NCBI RefSeq assembly: GCF_041477585.1
Contig: NZ_JBGNYA010000001.1
Span: 2,542,001 to 2,606,000 of the forward strand
Reading direction: 5' to 3'
Length of the DNA: 64,000 bases
Origin: Halobellus sp. MBLA0158
GTDB taxonomy: Archaea; Halobacteriota; Halobacteria; Halobacteriales; Haloferacaceae
In this document: piece by piece, positions 1 to 9,361 of the stretch
How the letters are laid out: each line of letters begins with the position of its first letter
How positions within the stretch are numbered: the first letter of the stretch is position 1
Program-made: the position numbers and the translations under genes
The notes under the pieces: generated by a model
Databases searched by the model: none
The model's input: the letters and a program-made list of their open reading frames with translations, nothing else
What the model was told of the DNA's origin: nothing

Positions 1-136
1 CCGTCGTTTGATCCGTGCGTCCAGGTCCATACTTCGGTCGGCCCCGGGTCAGGTGCCCGACCGCGTCCGCGCTCGGGCGGGCGTCGCCTCCGGGGACCAG
101 CGAGCGACGCCGTCGGCCATCGGTTCCGTCATTCAT
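1..136 (-). CDS. Possible N-terminal fragment of a gene running off the left edge
   Basis: On the minus strand an ATG at 136 opens a frame that stays open to the window edge, giving about 45 residues beginning MNDGTDGRRRRSL. A TATA-like, AT-rich element lies about 20-30 bases upstream (154-166), as expected for a leaderless haloarchaeal gene. The fragment matches no family I recognise, and 45 open codons at this GC content could arise by chance. A second ATG at 132 in another frame closes after 27 codons. It lies downstream of glpK in the same direction, so a glycerol-related role is possible but is inference only. Confidence 0.35.
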   Translation of the reverse strand, partial: MNDGTDGRRRRSLVPGGDARPSADAVGHLTRGRPKYGPGRTDQTT

Positions 137-166
137 TATTGTCGATGAGGCCTATACAATAAAAAT
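136..166 (-). promoter_or_regulatory. Minus-strand promoter with TTATTGT/ACAATAA inverted repeat
   Basis: The arms TTATTGT (136-142) and ACAATAA (156-162) form a perfect 7-bp inverted repeat with a 13-base spacer. The right arm sits inside a TATA-like AT-rich stretch. The 10-mer ATACAATAAA at 154-163 recurs at 2900-2909 upstream of glpK, in the same orientation relative to transcription. A shared regulator of the two promoters is an inference. Confidence 0.4.
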
Positions 167-210
167 CACCCGGTCACGCGGACCGACGGTGATCGGAGGC
201 GTCACAGAGG

Positions 211-1296
211 CTACAGCGCGAGATATCCTGCGTTCGGGAAGAGCCCGAGCAGGTAGAGGATCCCGACGAAGAGCATCGCGATGACGATCGCCATCGCCGG
301 CGGGTCGACGTGCGTCCCCGAGTGGGAGTACATGATCCGCTGGGTGAACTCCCCGAGGAGGCCGCTGATCCCGCCGAAGAGACCCGCCGCGACCAGCGCG
401 ATGAACTGGCTGCCCGTCGCGGGCAGGAAGAGCACCGCGCCCACCGCGCCGATCAGCGTCATATGGTGGGTGACCGGGATCTTCTCGACGCCGAGTTGGA
501 GGAACAGGAGGCTGACCGCCGAGATCGCGTAGCCGAGGAAGATGCTCTGGGTCTGTAGCCAGATGTATCCGGCGAGGACCCCCGCGACGAGTCCGATCGC
601 GGTGACGCCGGACCACTTGTACTGGTGCGGGAGCCACGGTTCCGTCGCCAAGCGCCCGGCGTGTTCGGCCGGCACCTCGCCCCCGTCGGTCGCGGCGCGC
701 TTTTCCTCGCGCTCGAAGGGCGACATATCCAGGAGGCTCGAACCGGCCGCCTTCCCGACGAGCGGGTAGCCGAAGGCGACGCGGGCGATGACGGCCGTGA
801 GGACGACAGACAGCGCGATGCCGTCGGTCGGGAGCCCGATCGCGCCGGAGACCCGCGCGATGAGCATCCCGAGCCCGCCGAAGACGGCGCCGACCGCCAG
901 GATATCGGGCTTGGTCCCGAACGCGTAGAGGATGTTCTTCCCGAAGTGGTAGTCCCAACCGTCGGGCTCCATCTCGGGGTACTTCTTGCCCGCGTAGGCG
1001 GAAGCGGCGACGCCGCCAGCGAAGGCGATATGCGGCCCGGTGATCGCGCCGAAGCCGATGACGCCGGTCACGCCCGCGGCGAGTTCGCCCTTCGGGACGG
1101 CCTCCAGGGTGCCGATCTGGCGCTGGAGGATGGCCAGCCCCTCGCCGAGGAAGACGACGAACCCGGTGAAGATGAACGCGGGAAGCGCTCCGATGGCCGC
1201 CCCGAAGGCCCCACCGGCGAGCGCGGTCAGGAGGAGCACGAGAAACGGCTCGACCTCCATCCCGATCAGCGGGATCTGGAGAAGTGCGTCCACCAT
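211..1296 (-). CDS. Multi-pass membrane protein downstream of glpK, probable glycerol facilitator/transporter (GlpX-like)
   Basis: 361 residues with about eight hydrophobic segments rich in Gly and Ala. A cytoplasmic-looking charged loop (around residues 190-225, including MSPFEREEKR) divides the protein into two halves. It starts 3 bases after the glpK stop codon, so the two are surely co-transcribed. It is not a MIP-family aquaglyceroporin: no NPA motifs are visible. From memory, in Haloferax volcanii a membrane protein of unknown mechanism sits beside glpK and has been proposed as the glycerol facilitator, and this protein occupies the same place. The membrane location is well supported; glycerol transport is inferred from the neighbourhood. 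Confidence 0.65.
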   Translation of the reverse strand: MVDALLQIPLIGMEVEPFLVLLLTALAGGAFGAAIGALPAFIFTGFVVFLGEGLAILQRQIGTLEAVPKGELAAGVTGVIGFGAITGPHIAFAGGVAASAYAGKKYPEMEPDGWDYHFGKNILYAFGTKPDILAVGAVFGGLGMLIARVSGAIGLPTDGIALSVVLTAVIARVAFGYPLVGKAAGSSLLDMSPFEREEKRAATDGGEVPAEHAGRLATEPWLPHQYKWSGVTAIGLVAGVLAGYIWLQTQSIFLGYAISAVSLLFLQLGVEKIPVTHHMTLIGAVGAVLFLPATGSQFIALVAAGLFGGISGLLGEFTQRIMYSHSGTHVDPPAMAIVIAMLFVGILYLLGLFPNAGYLAL

Positions 1297-1299
1297 CGG

Positions 1300-2832
1300 T
1301 CACTCCTCCTGGGCCCAGTCCAGCGAGCGCTCGACGGCGTCGTCCCACCGGCTGTACAGCCCGTCGGCTTCGTCCTGGCTCATCTCCGGGGCGAACTCCT
1401 TGTCGACCTGCCAGTTCGAGCGGAGCTGGTCGAGGTTGTCCCAGTAGCCGACCGCGAGCCCGGCCGCGTAGGCCGAACCGAGCGCGGTCGTCTCGTCGAC
1501 CTCGGGACGGGCGATCTCGGTCTGGATGATGTCCGACTGGAGCTGACAGAGGAAGTTGTTCTTGACCGCGCCGCCGTCGACTCGGAGGGTCGTCGTCTCG
1601 ACGCCGGAGTCGGCCTCCATCGCCTCCGCGATGTCGCGGGTCTGGTAGGCGATCGACTCCAGAGTCGCGCGGACGAGGTGTGCCTTCTCTGTGCCGCGGG
1701 TCATCCCGACGATCGTCCCGCGTGCGCGGCCGTCCCAGTGCGGCGCGCCCAGGCCCGTGAACGCCGGGACCATATAGACTCCGTCGGTGGAGTCGACAGA
1801 GCGCGCGAGTTCGGCCGTCTGGGCCGCGTTGTTGATGAGGTCGACGTCTTCGAGCCACTCGATGGCCGCGCCGGTGACGAAGATCGACCCCTCCAGGGCG
1901 TACTGGACGGGCTCGCCCGATCGTTGGAAGCCGATCGTCGTCAGCAGGCCGTGGTCGGACTCGACGGCCTCGTTGCCGGTGTTCATCAGGTAGAACGACC
2001 CCGTGCCGTAGGTGTTCTTCGCGTCGCCGGCGTCGAAGCAGGTCTGACCGAACAGCGCCGCCTGCTGGTCGCCGAGCGCGCCGGCGACCGGGACCGCCTC
2101 GCCGAGGAACCCGTCGGGGTCGGTGTGGCCGTAGTAGTCGGTGTCCGAGGACGGCCGGACCTCGGGGAGCATCGTCTCGGGGACGCCGAACTCCGCGAGG
2201 AGCTCATCGTCCCACGCGAGGTCGTGGATGTTGTATAGCATCGTCCGCGAGGCGTTCGTCACGTCCGTGATGTGGTTGCCGGTGAGGTTGTAGATGAGCC
2301 AGGTGTCGATCGTGCCCATCAGGAGCTCGCCGTCGGATGCGCGGGTGCGCGGATCGTCCGAACGGACGTGGTCGAGCTTCAGCGGTTCAGCGTTGTCGAG
2401 GATCCACTCGGTCTTGGTCGCCGAGAAGTACGCGTCCGCTTCGAGTCCGGTCTTGCCGCGGATCCACTCGATCTTGTCCTCGGCCTCCAGCTCCTCGATC
2501 CGGTCTGTGGTCCGGCGGTCCTGCCACACCAGGGCGTTGTGGACCGGCTTGCCGCTGTCTTTGTCCCAGACGATCGTCGTCTCCCGTTGGTTCGTGATCC
2601 CGAGCGCCTCCAGTTGAGAGGCGTCGATGCCCGCCTGCTTGAGCCCGTTCGTGACGACGTCTTTGGTGTTCTCCCAGATCTCGACCGGATCGTGTTCGAC
2701 CCAGCCGGGATTGGGGTAGATCTGTTCGTGCTTCTCGTAGTCGTTGGCGACGACCCGTCCACTGTGGTCGAAGACCATGAACCGCGTGCCAGTGGTCCCC
2801 TGGTCGATCGCGCCGACGTATGTGTCTGCCAT
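1300..2832 (-). CDS. glpK: Glycerol kinase
   Basis: 510 residues from the start MADTYVGAIDQG. It phosphorylates glycerol to sn-glycerol 3-phosphate with ATP, the entry step of glycerol catabolism in halophilic archaea that live on Dunaliella glycerol. FGGY-family signatures are present: the N-terminal phosphate-binding loop DQGTTGTR (residues 10-17) and the C-terminal DGGAVKNN (from about residue 419). The open frame extends 29 codons further upstream through AT-rich promoter sequence, so I place the start at 2832, where similarity to the family begins. It is divergent from glpABC, which oxidises its product, and 3 bases upstream of the membrane protein gene. Confidence 0.97.
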   Translation of the reverse strand: MADTYVGAIDQGTTGTRFMVFDHSGRVVANDYEKHEQIYPNPGWVEHDPVEIWENTKDVVTNGLKQAGIDASQLEALGITNQRETTIVWDKDSGKPVHNALVWQDRRTTDRIEELEAEDKIEWIRGKTGLEADAYFSATKTEWILDNAEPLKLDHVRSDDPRTRASDGELLMGTIDTWLIYNLTGNHITDVTNASRTMLYNIHDLAWDDELLAEFGVPETMLPEVRPSSDTDYYGHTDPDGFLGEAVPVAGALGDQQAALFGQTCFDAGDAKNTYGTGSFYLMNTGNEAVESDHGLLTTIGFQRSGEPVQYALEGSIFVTGAAIEWLEDVDLINNAAQTAELARSVDSTDGVYMVPAFTGLGAPHWDGRARGTIVGMTRGTEKAHLVRATLESIAYQTRDIAEAMEADSGVETTTLRVDGGAVKNNFLCQLQSDIIQTEIARPEVDETTALGSAYAAGLAVGYWDNLDQLRSNWQVDKEFAPEMSQDEADGLYSRWDDAVERSLDWAQEE

Positions 2833-3203
2833 TGTTACGCTCACCATCCGGCGACATTTTGACTGCCATTGCCGCCTTGGTAATGAATAATAGACCAGGA
2901 TACAATAAATGTTATCCAAGATACGCGACTAATAGTAAAGATAATTTAGAGCGGCCGAAAACCGAAGAATCCGGCGTTACTTGTGACGCTATCCTGACGC
3001 CGCCCTGCGGTTTCGCCCCGTCGACTGTGTCGATTGCGCCGAAAATCGGCTGCGGCTGGGTTCGCTGGGCGCGGTCGGCGGCAGGGACGCTGAGACCCTG
3101 GCGTTCGGCCGATCGATTCCCACAGGGACGATCTTTATTTTTACTACAGGGTCCGATTCACCGATGAAATAAAGTAGGGCGACCCCAAACCGTGTGGGTA
3201 CGA
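2833..3203. promoter_or_regulatory. Divergent glpK / glpA control region
   Basis: 371 bases without a gene. The glpK-proximal half is strikingly AT-rich for this genome (about 2877-2955) and contains ATACAATAAA at 2900-2909, which reads as a TTTATTGTAT TATA-like element towards glpK. The glpA side has two TATA-like elements, one in CTTTATTTTTA (about 3133-3143) and one in GAAATAAAG (about 3166-3174). The second is at the right distance for a nearly leaderless glpA transcript. Haloarchaeal glp genes are known to answer to glycerol and to GlpR-type repressors; I could not assign a specific operator. Confidence 0.6.
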
Positions 3204-4961
3204 ATGGCATCGGCACCACACATCGTCGTCGTCGGCGGCGGATCCACCGGGACGGGCATCACCCGGGATCTGGCGATGCGAGGGCTCGACGTGACGCTCG
3301 TCGAGCAGGGGAATCTGACGCACGGCACGACGGGCCGGATGCACGGGCTGCTCCACAGCGGCGGGCGGTACGCGGTCTCCGATCAGGCGAGCGCCGAAGA
3401 GTGCATCGAGGAGAACCGGGTCCTCCGCGACATCGCCAGCCACTGCGTCGAGCTGACCGGCGGGCTGTTCGTCAAGCGCCCGGAGGACACAGAAGAGTAC
3501 TTCCAGGCGAAGCTGGAGGGCTGTGAGGCCTGCGGCATCCCCGCGGAGGTGCTCACCGCCGAGGAGGCCCGCGAGCTGGAGCCGCACCTCGCGCCCGACA
3601 TCGACAAGGCGATCTCGGTCCCCGACGGCGCGGTCGATCCCTTCAGGCTCGTCGTCGCCAACGCCGCCAGCGCCCAGGAGCACGGCGCGCGCATCGAGAC
3701 CCACTCGGAGGTGACGGACCTGCTCGTCGAGAGCGGCGAGATCGTCGGCGTCGAGGTTGAGCACGCCTCCGGCTCCGGGAAGCGCGTCCACGGCACCGCG
3801 GGCGGCACCGAGGAGATCCGCGCCGACCACGTCGTGAACGCGACGGGCGCGTGGGCGGGCCAGATCGGCGAGATGGCCGGCGTCGACATCGAGGTCCGGC
3901 CCTCCAAGGGCGTGATGACGATCATGAACGTCCGGCAGGTCGACACCGTCATCAACCGCTGTCGGCCGAAGGGCGACGCCGACATCGTCGTCCCCCACGA
4001 GACGACCTGCATCCTCGGGACGACGGACGAGGAGGTCGACGACCCCGAGGACTACCCCGAGGAGGGCTGGGAGGTCGACCTGATGATCGAGACGCTCTCG
4101 GAACTGGTGCCGATGCTGGAGGACGCGCGGACGATCCGCTCCTTCTGGGGCGTCCGCCCGCTGTACGAGCCCCCCGACGTCGGCAGCGACGACCCGACCG
4201 ACATCACGCGGGACTACTTCCTCCTCGACCACGAGGAGCGCGACGACCTGGGCGGGCTGACGAGCATCGTCGGCGGGAAGTTCACCACCTACCGGATGAT
4301 GGCCGAGGAGATCGCAGACCACGTCTGCGGGAAGTTCGGCGTCGACGCCGACTGCCGGACCGCCGAGGTGCCCCTCCCGGGCAGCGAGGACTTCTCGGTC
4401 CTCCGGGACTACATGGACGAGTTCGGCCTCCGCTCGCCGATCGGGCGGCGGAGCGTCGAGCGCCTCGGCTCGCGCGCCGACGACGTGCTCGACGTCTCGG
4501 GCCCGAATCCCACGATCTGCGCCTGCGAGGGCGTCACGCGCGCCGAGGTTCAGGACGCCATCTCCCAGTCCGGCACCGATCTCAACGCCGTTCGGATCCG
4601 CACGCGAGCGTCGATGGGCAACTGCCAGGGCGGCTTCTGTGCCCATCGGCTGGCGAGCGAACTCCACGGCGACTACGACGAGTCCGCGGCGCGACGGGCC
4701 TGGGACGAACTGCTCCAGGAGCGCTGGAAGGGGCAGCGCCACGCGCTGTGGGGCGAACAGCTCTCACAGGCGATGCTGAACTACGCGCTGCACGCGGCGA
4801 CGCAGAACCGCGACCGCGACCCGGCCGACCGCGGCGGAAGCGGGGGCGAGGCCGAAATCGACTACGGCGCGTTCGACGCCGGCGGGTCCGACGACGCTCG
4901 GGCCGGCGGCACGGACGGCGAAAGCGCCGTCGCCGACGGGGGGAACGAGCGTGGCTATTGA
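3204..4961 (+). CDS. glpA: Anaerobic-type glycerol-3-phosphate dehydrogenase subunit A (FAD)
   Basis: 585 residues. It oxidises glycerol 3-phosphate to dihydroxyacetone phosphate and passes electrons through GlpB and GlpC to the quinone pool. The N terminus carries the FAD-binding GGGSTG (residues 11-16). The C-terminal region has a BFD-like [2Fe-2S] site with Cys near 439, 441, 474 and 479 (CAC and CQGGFC). I chose the ATG at 3204 over an upstream GTG at 3192 because the Rossmann fold starts directly after it. A disordered Gly/Asp-rich tail of about 45 residues follows the conserved part. The last 11 bases overlap glpB, indicating translational coupling. Confidence 0.96.
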   Translation: MASAPHIVVVGGGSTGTGITRDLAMRGLDVTLVEQGNLTHGTTGRMHGLLHSGGRYAVSDQASAEECIEENRVLRDIASHCVELTGGLFVKRPEDTEEYFQAKLEGCEACGIPAEVLTAEEARELEPHLAPDIDKAISVPDGAVDPFRLVVANAASAQEHGARIETHSEVTDLLVESGEIVGVEVEHASGSGKRVHGTAGGTEEIRADHVVNATGAWAGQIGEMAGVDIEVRPSKGVMTIMNVRQVDTVINRCRPKGDADIVVPHETTCILGTTDEEVDDPEDYPEEGWEVDLMIETLSELVPMLEDARTIRSFWGVRPLYEPPDVGSDDPTDITRDYFLLDHEERDDLGGLTSIVGGKFTTYRMMAEEIADHVCGKFGVDADCRTAEVPLPGSEDFSVLRDYMDEFGLRSPIGRRSVERLGSRADDVLDVSGPNPTICACEGVTRAEVQDAISQSGTDLNAVRIRTRASMGNCQGGFCAHRLASELHGDYDESAARRAWDELLQERWKGQRHALWGEQLSQAMLNYALHAATQNRDRDPADRGGSGGEAEIDYGAFDAGGSDDARAGGTDGESAVADGGNERGY

Positions 4962-6234
4962 CTCCGAGGTCCTTGTGATCGGCGGGGGCCTCGCCGGGAT
5001 CACGAGCGCGCTCTCGGCCGCCCGCGCGGGCGCCGACGTGCGCCTCGTCTCCTACAAGCAGAGCACGCTCCGGCACGCCTCCGGGCTCGTCGACCTCCTG
5101 GGCTACGCGCCCGACGGCGAGGGCCCGCTCGTCGATCCCTACGCGGCGATCCCGGACCTCCCCGAATCGCACCCGTACCGGACCGTCGGCGTCGACGGGG
5201 TGCGAGAGGCGATGGCGCTCTTCGACGACGTCGCCGGGGACTATCGGGGCGGCCACACCGACGCCAACGCGCTCGTTCCAACCCACGGCGGCACGGTCAA
5301 GCCGACCGCGCGCTACCCCGCGAGCGCGGCCGCCGGCCTCGCGAGCGACGACCGCGACGTCCTGCTGGTCGGCTTCGAGTCGCTCTCGGACTTCGACGCG
5401 CCGCACGTCGCCGCCCACCTCCGCGCGGCCGGCGTCCCCTTCGACGTCCGCGGCGTCACGGTCCGCTTCCCCGGCGACCTCAACGCCGACGCGAAGGTCA
5501 CGCGCTACGCGAAACTGCTCGACACCGACGGGTCGGTGACCGTCCGCGGCCGCGAGCGGCCCGCCCGCGACGCGCTCGCCGAGCGCGTGAACACCGAACT
5601 GGAGGGCGAGGCGCGCGTCGGCTTCCCGGCGGTCCTCGGCGACGACGCGGCCCGAGACGTCCGGGAGTCGCTCGCCGACCGCCTCGGCGCCGACGTCTTC
5701 GAGGTGCCGATGGGGCCGCCGTCGCTGCCGGGGCTCCGGCTCGAAGACGCGCTCTTCGACGCGCTCGACGCCGCGGGCGCGCGCTTCGAGACCGGAAACC
5801 CCGTCGTCGGCTACGACGCCGACGGCGACAGCGTCGCCAGCGTCTCCGTCGAGAAGAACGGCGCCGAGATCCCCTACGCGGCCGACGAGTACGTCCTCGC
5901 GACCGGCGGGCTCGTCGGCAAGGGCGTCGAGTCCGAGCGCGACCGCGTCTACGAACCGATCTTCGACTGCCACGTCTCCCACCCCGAGGACCGCTACGAG
6001 TGGTCGGACTTCGACGCGTTCGGCGACCACGCCTTCGCGCGGTTCGGCGTGCGCACCGACGGCGACCTGCGGCCGCTGGACGGCGACGGCGCGCCGGAGT
6101 TCGAGAACCTCGCGGCCGCCGGCGCGGTGCTCGGCGGCCACGACTTCGCGGCCGAGAAGTCCGGGAGCGGGGTGTCGATCGCGACGGGCCACGCCGCGGG
6201 CCGAAACGCGGCGCGGAGGGCACGATCACGATGA
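4951..6234 (+). CDS. glpB: Glycerol-3-phosphate dehydrogenase subunit B
   Basis: 427 residues with a GTG start inside the end of glpA. The N-terminal dinucleotide-binding motif GGGLAG is at residues 11-16, and the C terminus has the second FAD-contact segment typical of GlpB ([14 protein letters not shown]). In this family GlpB links the GlpA flavoprotein to the Fe-S membrane anchor GlpC. It overlaps glpC by four bases (ATGA), so glpA, glpB and glpC are one translationally coupled operon. Base and codon use match the neighbours. Confidence 0.94.
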   Translation: MAIDSEVLVIGGGLAGITSALSAARAGADVRLVSYKQSTLRHASGLVDLLGYAPDGEGPLVDPYAAIPDLPESHPYRTVGVDGVREAMALFDDVAGDYRGGHTDANALVPTHGGTVKPTARYPASAAAGLASDDRDVLLVGFESLSDFDAPHVAAHLRAAGVPFDVRGVTVRFPGDLNADAKVTRYAKLLDTDGSVTVRGRERPARDALAERVNTELEGEARVGFPAVLGDDAARDVRESLADRLGADVFEVPMGPPSLPGLRLEDALFDALDAAGARFETGNPVVGYDADGDSVASVSVEKNGAEIPYAADEYVLATGGLVGKGVESERDRVYEPIFDCHVSHPEDRYEWSDFDAFGDHAFARFGVRTDGDLRPLDGDGAPEFENLAAAGAVLGGHDFAAEKSGSGVSIATGHAAGRNAARRARSR

Positions 6235-7595
6235 GCGACGCAGAGCGACCATTCGAACCCATCGAACCGAACGCGGGCGAGGACTTCGAGCCGGTCGACG
6301 TCTTCCCCGACAGCACCGACTTCGACCTCCGCCCCGGCGCGGACTCCTGCTACAAGTGCTCGGCCTGCGATACGAACTGCCCGGTCGCGGAGGTCGACGA
6401 CGACTTCCCCGGGCCGAAGTTCCAGGGCCCCGAGCAGTGGCGGCTCAAGCAGCAGGACGACGACTACGGCGTCGACGAGTCCGTGATGGACTGCTCGAAC
6501 TGCATGCGCTGCGACAGCGCCTGCCCCTCCGGCGTCCCCCTCTCGCAGATGCACAACACCGCCCGCGGGGAGTACGTCGAAGAGGAGATGTCCAAGCTCT
6601 CCGTCGAGTACTGGCGCAACCGCATCCTCGCGAACTACCGCACGTCGGCGTGGCTGGCGAGCAAGGCCCCCCGACTGGCGAACGTCGCGATGAACTTCGG
6701 GCCCGCGCGGTGGCTGATGGAGAAGACGATGGGGATCACGAGCGAGCGCGACTTCCCCGCGTTCGCCACCGAGACCTTCCGGGAGTGGTGGGAGCGGAAG
6801 GGCGCCGCCGCCGGCTCCCGCGAGCGCGCACAGGAGCACCGCGAGCGCCGCGGCGAGCCCCGCGACGCCGACAAACGGGTCGCGTACTTCCACGGCTGTT
6901 ACGCGAACTACAACACCCCCGAGGTGGGCAAGTCGATGGTCCGGGTCTTCGAGCACTTCGGCTACGAGGTCGTCGTCCCCGAGCAGGGCTGTTCGGGCAC
7001 GCCGATGTTCGCCAACGGGATGCTCTCCGACGCGCGCCGCCACGCGGAGGTCAACGTCTCGTCCTTCGCGGACCTCGTCGACCAGGGTTACGACGCCATC
7101 GCCTCCTGTACCTCCTGTTCGATGGCGCTCCGCCAGGAGTACCCCGAACTGTTCGACATCGACGGCATCGACGACGTCGCGAAACACACCTTCGAGTCCG
7201 TCGAGTACCTCCGGATCCACGAGGACCTCCGCGAGGAACTCCGAGAGGCGGACGTCGACGGCGACCTCGCGCGGGAGTTCGCCTACCACGCGCCGTGTCA
7301 CGCGCGGAATCAGGGGCTCGAACGCCAGGCGGTCGAGCTCTTCCGCGACCTCGACGGCGTCGACGTCGCGGACGTCGGCGACTCTTGCTCGGGCATCTCC
7401 GGCACCTACGGCTGGAAGGACGAGAAGTACGAGAAGTCGATGGCGATCGGCGAGGAGATGTTCGAGCATATGGAGGCCACAGAGGGCGAGACCGGGATGA
7501 CCGAGTGCCCGACGTGCGCGATGCAGATGGAACACGGGACCGGCTACGAGATCAGACACCCGCTGGAACTGCTCGACGCCGCGCTCGTCGAGTGA
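6231..7595 (+). CDS. glpC: Glycerol-3-phosphate dehydrogenase subunit C (Fe-S, membrane-associated)
   Basis: 454 residues. Two [4Fe-4S] ferredoxin-type motifs are visible at Cys 40/43/46/50 and Cys 88/91/94/98. They are followed by two CCG-type domains (motifs around HGCYANY, QGCSGTPM, APCHARN and ECPTCAMQ) of the heterodisulfide-reductase-like family. It carries electrons from the GlpAB flavoproteins to quinone at the membrane. The start at 6231 overlaps the glpB stop as ATGA; the frame is open further upstream but only as an out-of-frame shadow of glpB. Confidence 0.95.
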   Translation: MSDAERPFEPIEPNAGEDFEPVDVFPDSTDFDLRPGADSCYKCSACDTNCPVAEVDDDFPGPKFQGPEQWRLKQQDDDYGVDESVMDCSNCMRCDSACPSGVPLSQMHNTARGEYVEEEMSKLSVEYWRNRILANYRTSAWLASKAPRLANVAMNFGPARWLMEKTMGITSERDFPAFATETFREWWERKGAAAGSRERAQEHRERRGEPRDADKRVAYFHGCYANYNTPEVGKSMVRVFEHFGYEVVVPEQGCSGTPMFANGMLSDARRHAEVNVSSFADLVDQGYDAIASCTSCSMALRQEYPELFDIDGIDDVAKHTFESVEYLRIHEDLREELREADVDGDLAREFAYHAPCHARNQGLERQAVELFRDLDGVDVADVGDSCSGISGTYGWKDEKYEKSMAIGEEMFEHMEATEGETGMTECPTCAMQMEHGTGYEIRHPLELLDAALVE

Positions 7596-7664
7596 TCCGG
7601 TAGAGATCGGAGGCGACGGGGCCGGGAAGATACCGGCGGGCGCTTCCGAGCAAGCCGGAGCCGC

Positions 7665-7690
7665 CGAAAAATACAATGTGAATTGTCTGT
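7665..7690 (+). promoter_or_regulatory. AT-rich element with ACAAT/ATTGT inverted repeat
   Basis: Within the 242-base gap between glpC and the permease gene the only AT-rich stretch is about 7665-7690. It contains ACAAT (7673-7677), four bases, then ATTGT (7682-7686), a perfect 5-bp inverted repeat. It could be the core promoter and operator of the permease, but it lies about 150 bases before the ATG at 7838, leaving a long leader that is uncommon in haloarchaea. I see nothing else in the gap. Confidence 0.3.
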
Positions 7691-7837
7691 ACCGTGGCTG
7701 TGTGTGTTCCGATCCGGCGCGGACACGGGGCCGACCGACGGCGGCCGGGCGTCCGTCAACGGCGGCGCGTGCTCGCGTCCCGACCCGGACGACGACAGAA
7801 CAGGGCGGACGAACAGCCGACGACCCACCGGTGACCG

Positions 7838-9292
7838 ATGAGTAGCCACGACGAGCGCGCCCCGGAGGCCGAACTCGGCCTGCTGGACGCGACGATGATC
7901 GGGATGGGCGCGATGATCGGCGCGGGGATCTTCGTCCTCACGGGGCTGGCCGCCGAGATCGCCGGCCCCGCCGCGATCCTGGTGTTCGTCCTCAACGGCG
8001 TCGTCACGGCGTTCACCGGGCTCTCCTACGCCGAGCTGGCGAGCGCGATCCCGAAGAGCGGCGGCGGGTACGCCTTCGTCAACGAGACCTTCGAGGCGCT
8101 GCCCTCCTTCCTGATGGGCTGGATGCTCTGGTTCGCGTACATGATCGCCGGCGCGCTCTACGCGCTGGGGTTCGCGCCGAACTTCATCGAGCTCCTGCAC
8201 GTCTACGGCATCGTCCCGCCGCCGGACCAGGTCGGCGCCGTCGCCCTTCCGATCCTGGACGCCGCCGTCCCGCTCGGCTTCGGGCTCGCGCTCGTCGCGG
8301 TCGCGCTGTTCGTCGGCCTCAACGCCGTCTCGACCGCCGCCAGCGGGAGCGTCGAGACGATCTTCACCGCGACGAAGGTGACGATCCTCCTGATCTTCGT
8401 CGGCTTCGGCGTCGCCTCCCCGATGTTCTCGTCCGCGGAGTTCCAGCCGCTCTTTCCCGAGGCCTCGGGCGCGTTCGCGATCCTCCCGGCGATGGGCCTG
8501 ACGTTCATCGCCTTCGAGGGGTACGACCTCATCACGACCGTGACCGAGGAGGTCAAGAACCCGAGGGAGAACATCCCGAAGGCGATCTTCGTCAGCCTCG
8601 CGGCGACCGTCGTGGTGTACATGGCCGTCGTCACGGTCGCCATCGGGACGCTCGGCGCCGACGGGCTCGCGGCGGCCGGTGAGGCCGGCATCGCGGCGGC
8701 CGCGACGGAGTTCATGCCGACCGGGATCCCCGTGATTATGAACGGCGGCGCGGTGATCGTCTTCGGCGCCGTCTTCTCGACGCTGACCGCGCTGAACGCA
8801 GTCGTGATCGCCTCCTCGCGCGTCGCGTTCTCGATGGGCCGCGAGGGGCAACTGCTCCCGTCGTTCGGGCAGATCCACCACCGCTTCGGGACGCCCTTCG
8901 TCGCCATCCTCGCGAGCGCGGTGGTGATGCTCGGCTCGGTCGCGCTGCCGACGAAGAGCGCCGGCAACATGTCCAGCCTGTTCTTCCTGCTCTCCTTCGT
9001 CGTGGTCAACGGCGCGGTGATCAAGCTCCGGCGGGAGCGGCCGAACCTGAACCGACCGTACGAGATGCCGTACTACCCCGTGCCGCCGATCCTGGGAATC
9101 GTGCTGAATCTGGTGCTGACCGGCGTGCTGGTGGAGTACCTGGTCCGGACCGACCCGACGGCGCTGGTCCTCAGCGTCGCGTGGATCCTGCTCGGCGCGG
9201 TCGTCTACGTCGCCCTGGACCGATACCGGACGCGGGGGACCGAGGCGGACGCGGAACCGACCGCCGACGGCGAACCGATCGCGGAGGACTGA
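7838..9292 (+). CDS. APC-superfamily amino-acid permease
   Basis: 484 residues, about 12 membrane segments. The family signature GAMIGAGIFVLTG is at about residues 27-39, in the first membrane helix where APC permeases bind substrate carboxyl and amino groups. The C-terminal 25 residues are a short acidic tail. Substrate cannot be read from the sequence. The gene is followed by a TrkA-like NAD-binding regulatory protein, an arrangement suggesting that the permease is gated by a cytosolic RCK subunit. A second APC permease in this window (38523-40778) has stress-protein domains fused in the same role. Confidence 0.9.
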   Translation: MSSHDERAPEAELGLLDATMIGMGAMIGAGIFVLTGLAAEIAGPAAILVFVLNGVVTAFTGLSYAELASAIPKSGGGYAFVNETFEALPSFLMGWMLWFAYMIAGALYALGFAPNFIELLHVYGIVPPPDQVGAVALPILDAAVPLGFGLALVAVALFVGLNAVSTAASGSVETIFTATKVTILLIFVGFGVASPMFSSAEFQPLFPEASGAFAILPAMGLTFIAFEGYDLITTVTEEVKNPRENIPKAIFVSLAATVVVYMAVVTVAIGTLGADGLAAAGEAGIAAAATEFMPTGIPVIMNGGAVIVFGAVFSTLTALNAVVIASSRVAFSMGREGQLLPSFGQIHHRFGTPFVAILASAVVMLGSVALPTKSAGNMSSLFFLLSFVVVNGAVIKLRRERPNLNRPYEMPYYPVPPILGIVLNLVLTGVLVEYLVRTDPTALVLSVAWILLGAVVYVALDRYRTRGTEADAEPTADGEPIAED

Positions 9293-9318
9293 CGCGCGGA
9301 TGCTGAAGATCGCAACCC

Positions 9319-9360
9319 CGAACCCAAACTCGAACTCGAATCCGAACCCGAATCCAAACC
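9319..9360 (+). repeat. Seven-unit imperfect hexamer tract (CRAAYY)
   Basis: Seven consecutive hexamers of pattern C-(G/A)-A-A-(C/T)-(C/T) fill 9319-9360 and end one base before the ATG of the TrkA-like gene at 9362. The units are CGAACC, CAAACT, CGAACT, CGAATC, CGAACC, CGAATC and CAAACC. The tract contains no G/A-rich ribosome-binding site. It occupies most of the short gap after the permease gene. Confidence 0.75.
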
Positions 9361-9361
9361 A

